Assembly: GCA_964057225.1 (NCBI GenBank)
Contig: OZ059895.1
Location: forward strand, 4,588,001-4,652,000
Direction of reading: 5' to 3'
DNA from: Auanema rhodensis
Taxonomy: Eukaryota > Nematoda > Chromadorea > Rhabditida > Rhabditidae
Length of the DNA: 64,000 bases
Position 1 is the stretch's first letter. The number at the start of each line of letters is the position of its first letter. Shown here in pieces: positions 61,801 through 64,000 of this stretch. The position numbers and the translations under genes are program-made. The notes beneath the pieces were generated by a model. It did not search any database, had not been told where the DNA came from, and was given only the letters and a program-made list of their open reading frames with translations.

Positions 61801-64000
61801 TCCGCATCGAATGCACTATACTTCATTGAGAAACGCTTAATACAAAAATTAGTTATGATTGTTTGAAAAATGATGCATTAGTGTATGTTGAGTTTCCATG
61901 TACACTCAACATTGCTTCCAAAAACATTTTGACAAAAATTTTTTCGAAAAATTTCAAAATAATTTAGCAAAAAGTAGATGTTTTTAGATTCCTTTTTTCA
62001 AGGCAAAGACGATGGACAATGTTATTCAACGAAAAAATTAATTCTTCAGGGTGAAAATCGAGGATATAAGTGTGAACATATATCAGTTGATATCTCGGTG
62101 CATTTTCAAGCTAGCGAAATCTGATAACACAGATCGACGCAGCTTAAAAATCCGCATCGAATGCACTATACTTCATTGAGAAACGCTTAATACAAAAATT
62201 AGTTATGATCGTTTGAAAAATGATGCATTAGTGTATGTTGAGTTTCCATGTACACTCAACATTGCTTCCAAAAACATTTTGACAAAAATTTTTTCGAAAA
62301 ATTTCAAAATAATTTAGCAAAAAGTAGATGTTTTTAGATTCCTTTTTTCAAGGCAAAGATGATGGACAATGTTATTCAACGAAAAAATTGATTCTTCAGG
62401 GTGAAAATCGAGGATATAAGTGTGAACATATATCAGTTGATATCTCGGTGCATTTACAAGCTAGCGCAAATCTGATAACACAGATCGACGCAGCTTAAAA
62501 ATCCGCATCGAATGCACTATACTTCATTGAGAAACGCTTAATACAAAAATTAGTTATGATCGTTTGAAAAATGATGCATTAGTGTATGTTGAGTTTCCAT
62601 GTACACTCAACATTGCTTCCAAAAACATTTTGACAAAAATTTTTTCGAAACATTTCAAAATAATTTAGCAAAAAGGAGATGTTTTTCGATTCCTTTTTTC
62701 AAGGCAAAGACGATGGACAATGTTATTCAACGAAAAAATTAATTCTTCAGGGTGAAAATCGAGGATATAAGTGTGAACTTATATCAGTTGATATCTCGGT
62801 GCATTTTCAAGCTAGCGCAAATCTGATAACACAGATCGACGCAGCTTAAAAATCCGCATCGAATGCACTATACTTCATTGAGAAACGCTTAATACAAAAA
62901 TTAGTTATGATCGTTTGAAAAATGATGCATTAGTGTATGTTGAGTTTCCATGTACACTCAACATTGCTTCCAAAAACATTTTGACAAAAATTTTTTCGAA
63001 AAATTTCAAAATAATTTAGCAAAAAGTAGATGTTTTTAGATTCCTTTTTTCAAGGCAAAGACGATGGACAATGTTATTCAACGAAAAAATTAATTCTTCA
63101 GGGTGAAAATCGAGGATATAAGTGTGAACTTATATCAGTTGATATCTCGGTGCATTTTCAAGCTAGCGCAAATCTGATAACACAGATCGACGCAGCTTAA
63201 AAATCCGCATCGAATGCACTATACTTCATTGAGAAACGCTTAATACAAAAATTAGTTATGATCGTTTGAAAAATGATGCATTAGTGTATGTTGAGTTTCC
63301 ATGTACACTCAACATTGCTTCCAAAAACATTTTGACAAAAATTTTTTCGAAAAATTTCAAAATAATTTAGCAAAAAGTAGATGTTTTTAGATTCCTTTTT
63401 TCAAGGCAAAGACGATGGACAATGTTATTCAACGAAAAAATTAATTCTTCAGGGTGAAAATCGAGGATATAAGTGTGAACTTATATCAGTTGATATCTCG
63501 GTGCATTTTCAAGCTAGCGCAAATCTGATAACACAGATCGACGCAGCTTAAAAATCCGCATCGAATGCACTATACTTCATTGAGAAACGCTTAATACAAA
63601 AATTAGTTATGATCGTTTGAAAAATGATGCATTAGTGTATGTTGAGTTTCCATGTACACTCAACATTGCTTCCAAAAACATTTTGACAAAAATTTTTTCG
63701 AAAAATTTCAAAATAATTTAGCAAAAAGTAGATGTTTTTAGATTCCTTTTTTCAAGGCAAAGACGATGGACAATGTTATTCAACGAAAAAATTAATTCTT
63801 CAGGGTGAAAATCGAGGATATAAGTGTGAACTTATATCAGTTGATATCTCGGTGCATTTTCAAGCTAGCGCAAATCTGATAACACAGATCGACGCAGCTT
63901 AAAAATCCGCATCGAATGCACTATACTTCATTGAGAAACGCTTAATACAAAAATTAGTTATGATCGTTTGAAAAATGATGCATTAGTGTATGTTGAGTTT

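Larger units (their letters stand above)
8806..64000 (+). repeat. Satellite array, 351-bp monomer, 157 full copies plus a partial one
   Basis: Taking CCGCATCGAATGCACTATAC as the unit start, copies begin at 8809, 9160, 9511 and so on to 63907. The spacing is 351 bases, except for nine units of 350. All copies are head-to-tail in one orientation with no insertion. Copies differ at only a few positions, many of them shared by subsets: A or T in AATWTAGC, C or T in AAGAYGATGG, TTATTCAAC / TTATTAAAC / TTTTTAAAC, and CTTATATC / CATATATC. The DNA is AT-rich (about two thirds) and has no long open frame. The left edge abuts the RT element abruptly at about 8806; the right edge lies outside the window. 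The unit length, near two nucleosome repeats, is usual for a pericentromeric or heterochromatic satellite. I do not recognise the family. Confidence 0.97.

Noticed and set aside
8806-64000. CRISPR array
   Set aside because: The 351-bp units are contiguous and nearly identical; there are no unique spacers, and the context is eukaryotic.
8806-64000. Membership of the 1.688 (359-bp) satellite family of Drosophila melanogaster
   Set aside because: The length is similar, but I could not match the sequence with what I know of that satellite; an alignment would settle it.
8806-64000. CENP-B box or a coding function in the satellite
   Set aside because: I saw no sequence fitting the CENP-B box core, and stops occur often in all frames.

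Overview
The window is eukaryotic repeat-rich DNA, most likely from an insect and plausibly a fly. The reasons are a Maverick/Polinton element whose integrase carries a chromodomain, AT-rich short introns with GT..AG ends, TATA boxes and AATAAA poly(A) signals, a DIRS-like reverse transcriptase and a very long complex satellite. I cannot name the species from the sequence.

Left part (1-4012): part of a Polinton-type DNA transposon. On the + strand it has the end of a C2H2 zinc-finger gene (1-393), then, after an opposing gene, a packaging ATPase (1238-1885), a small basic protein (1898-2206), a PX-like protein (2203-2940) and a chromodomain integrase (2897-3964). On the - strand lies a minor capsid (penton-type) gene (399-1158) broken into two frames. 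The genes are packed as in a virus: genes overlap, and stop codons lie inside or beside AATAAA signals. The DNA polymerase, major capsid and protease genes and the element ends are not seen.

4013-5120: a - strand gene, reconstructed here from a TATA box, several GT..AG introns of only 39-48 nt and an AATAAA. It has a CxxC/CxxC zinc-ribbon-like cluster and either a transmembrane tail or an alternative soluble C-terminus. It runs tail-to-tail with the integrase. I do not recognise the family.

5121-6421: AT-rich DNA with short direct and inverted repeats and no convincing gene. 6422-8805: a - strand element coding for a gag-like N-terminus fused to a DIRS/Ngaro-like reverse transcriptase, with no RNase H or tyrosine recombinase. 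It is richer in GC than its surroundings, and small tandem repeats lie at its 3' end.

8806-64000: one uninterrupted head-to-tail satellite array with a 351-bp monomer, 157 complete copies plus a partial one, all in the same orientation. Diagnostic variants show several layers of higher-order repeats (dimer, trimer, pentamer, 6-11-mer blocks, and duplications offset by 16, 20 and 25 monomers). Each monomer has two hairpin-forming sequences. Two variant families each break the same base pair of one hairpin, from opposite sides. No gene is seen in the array.
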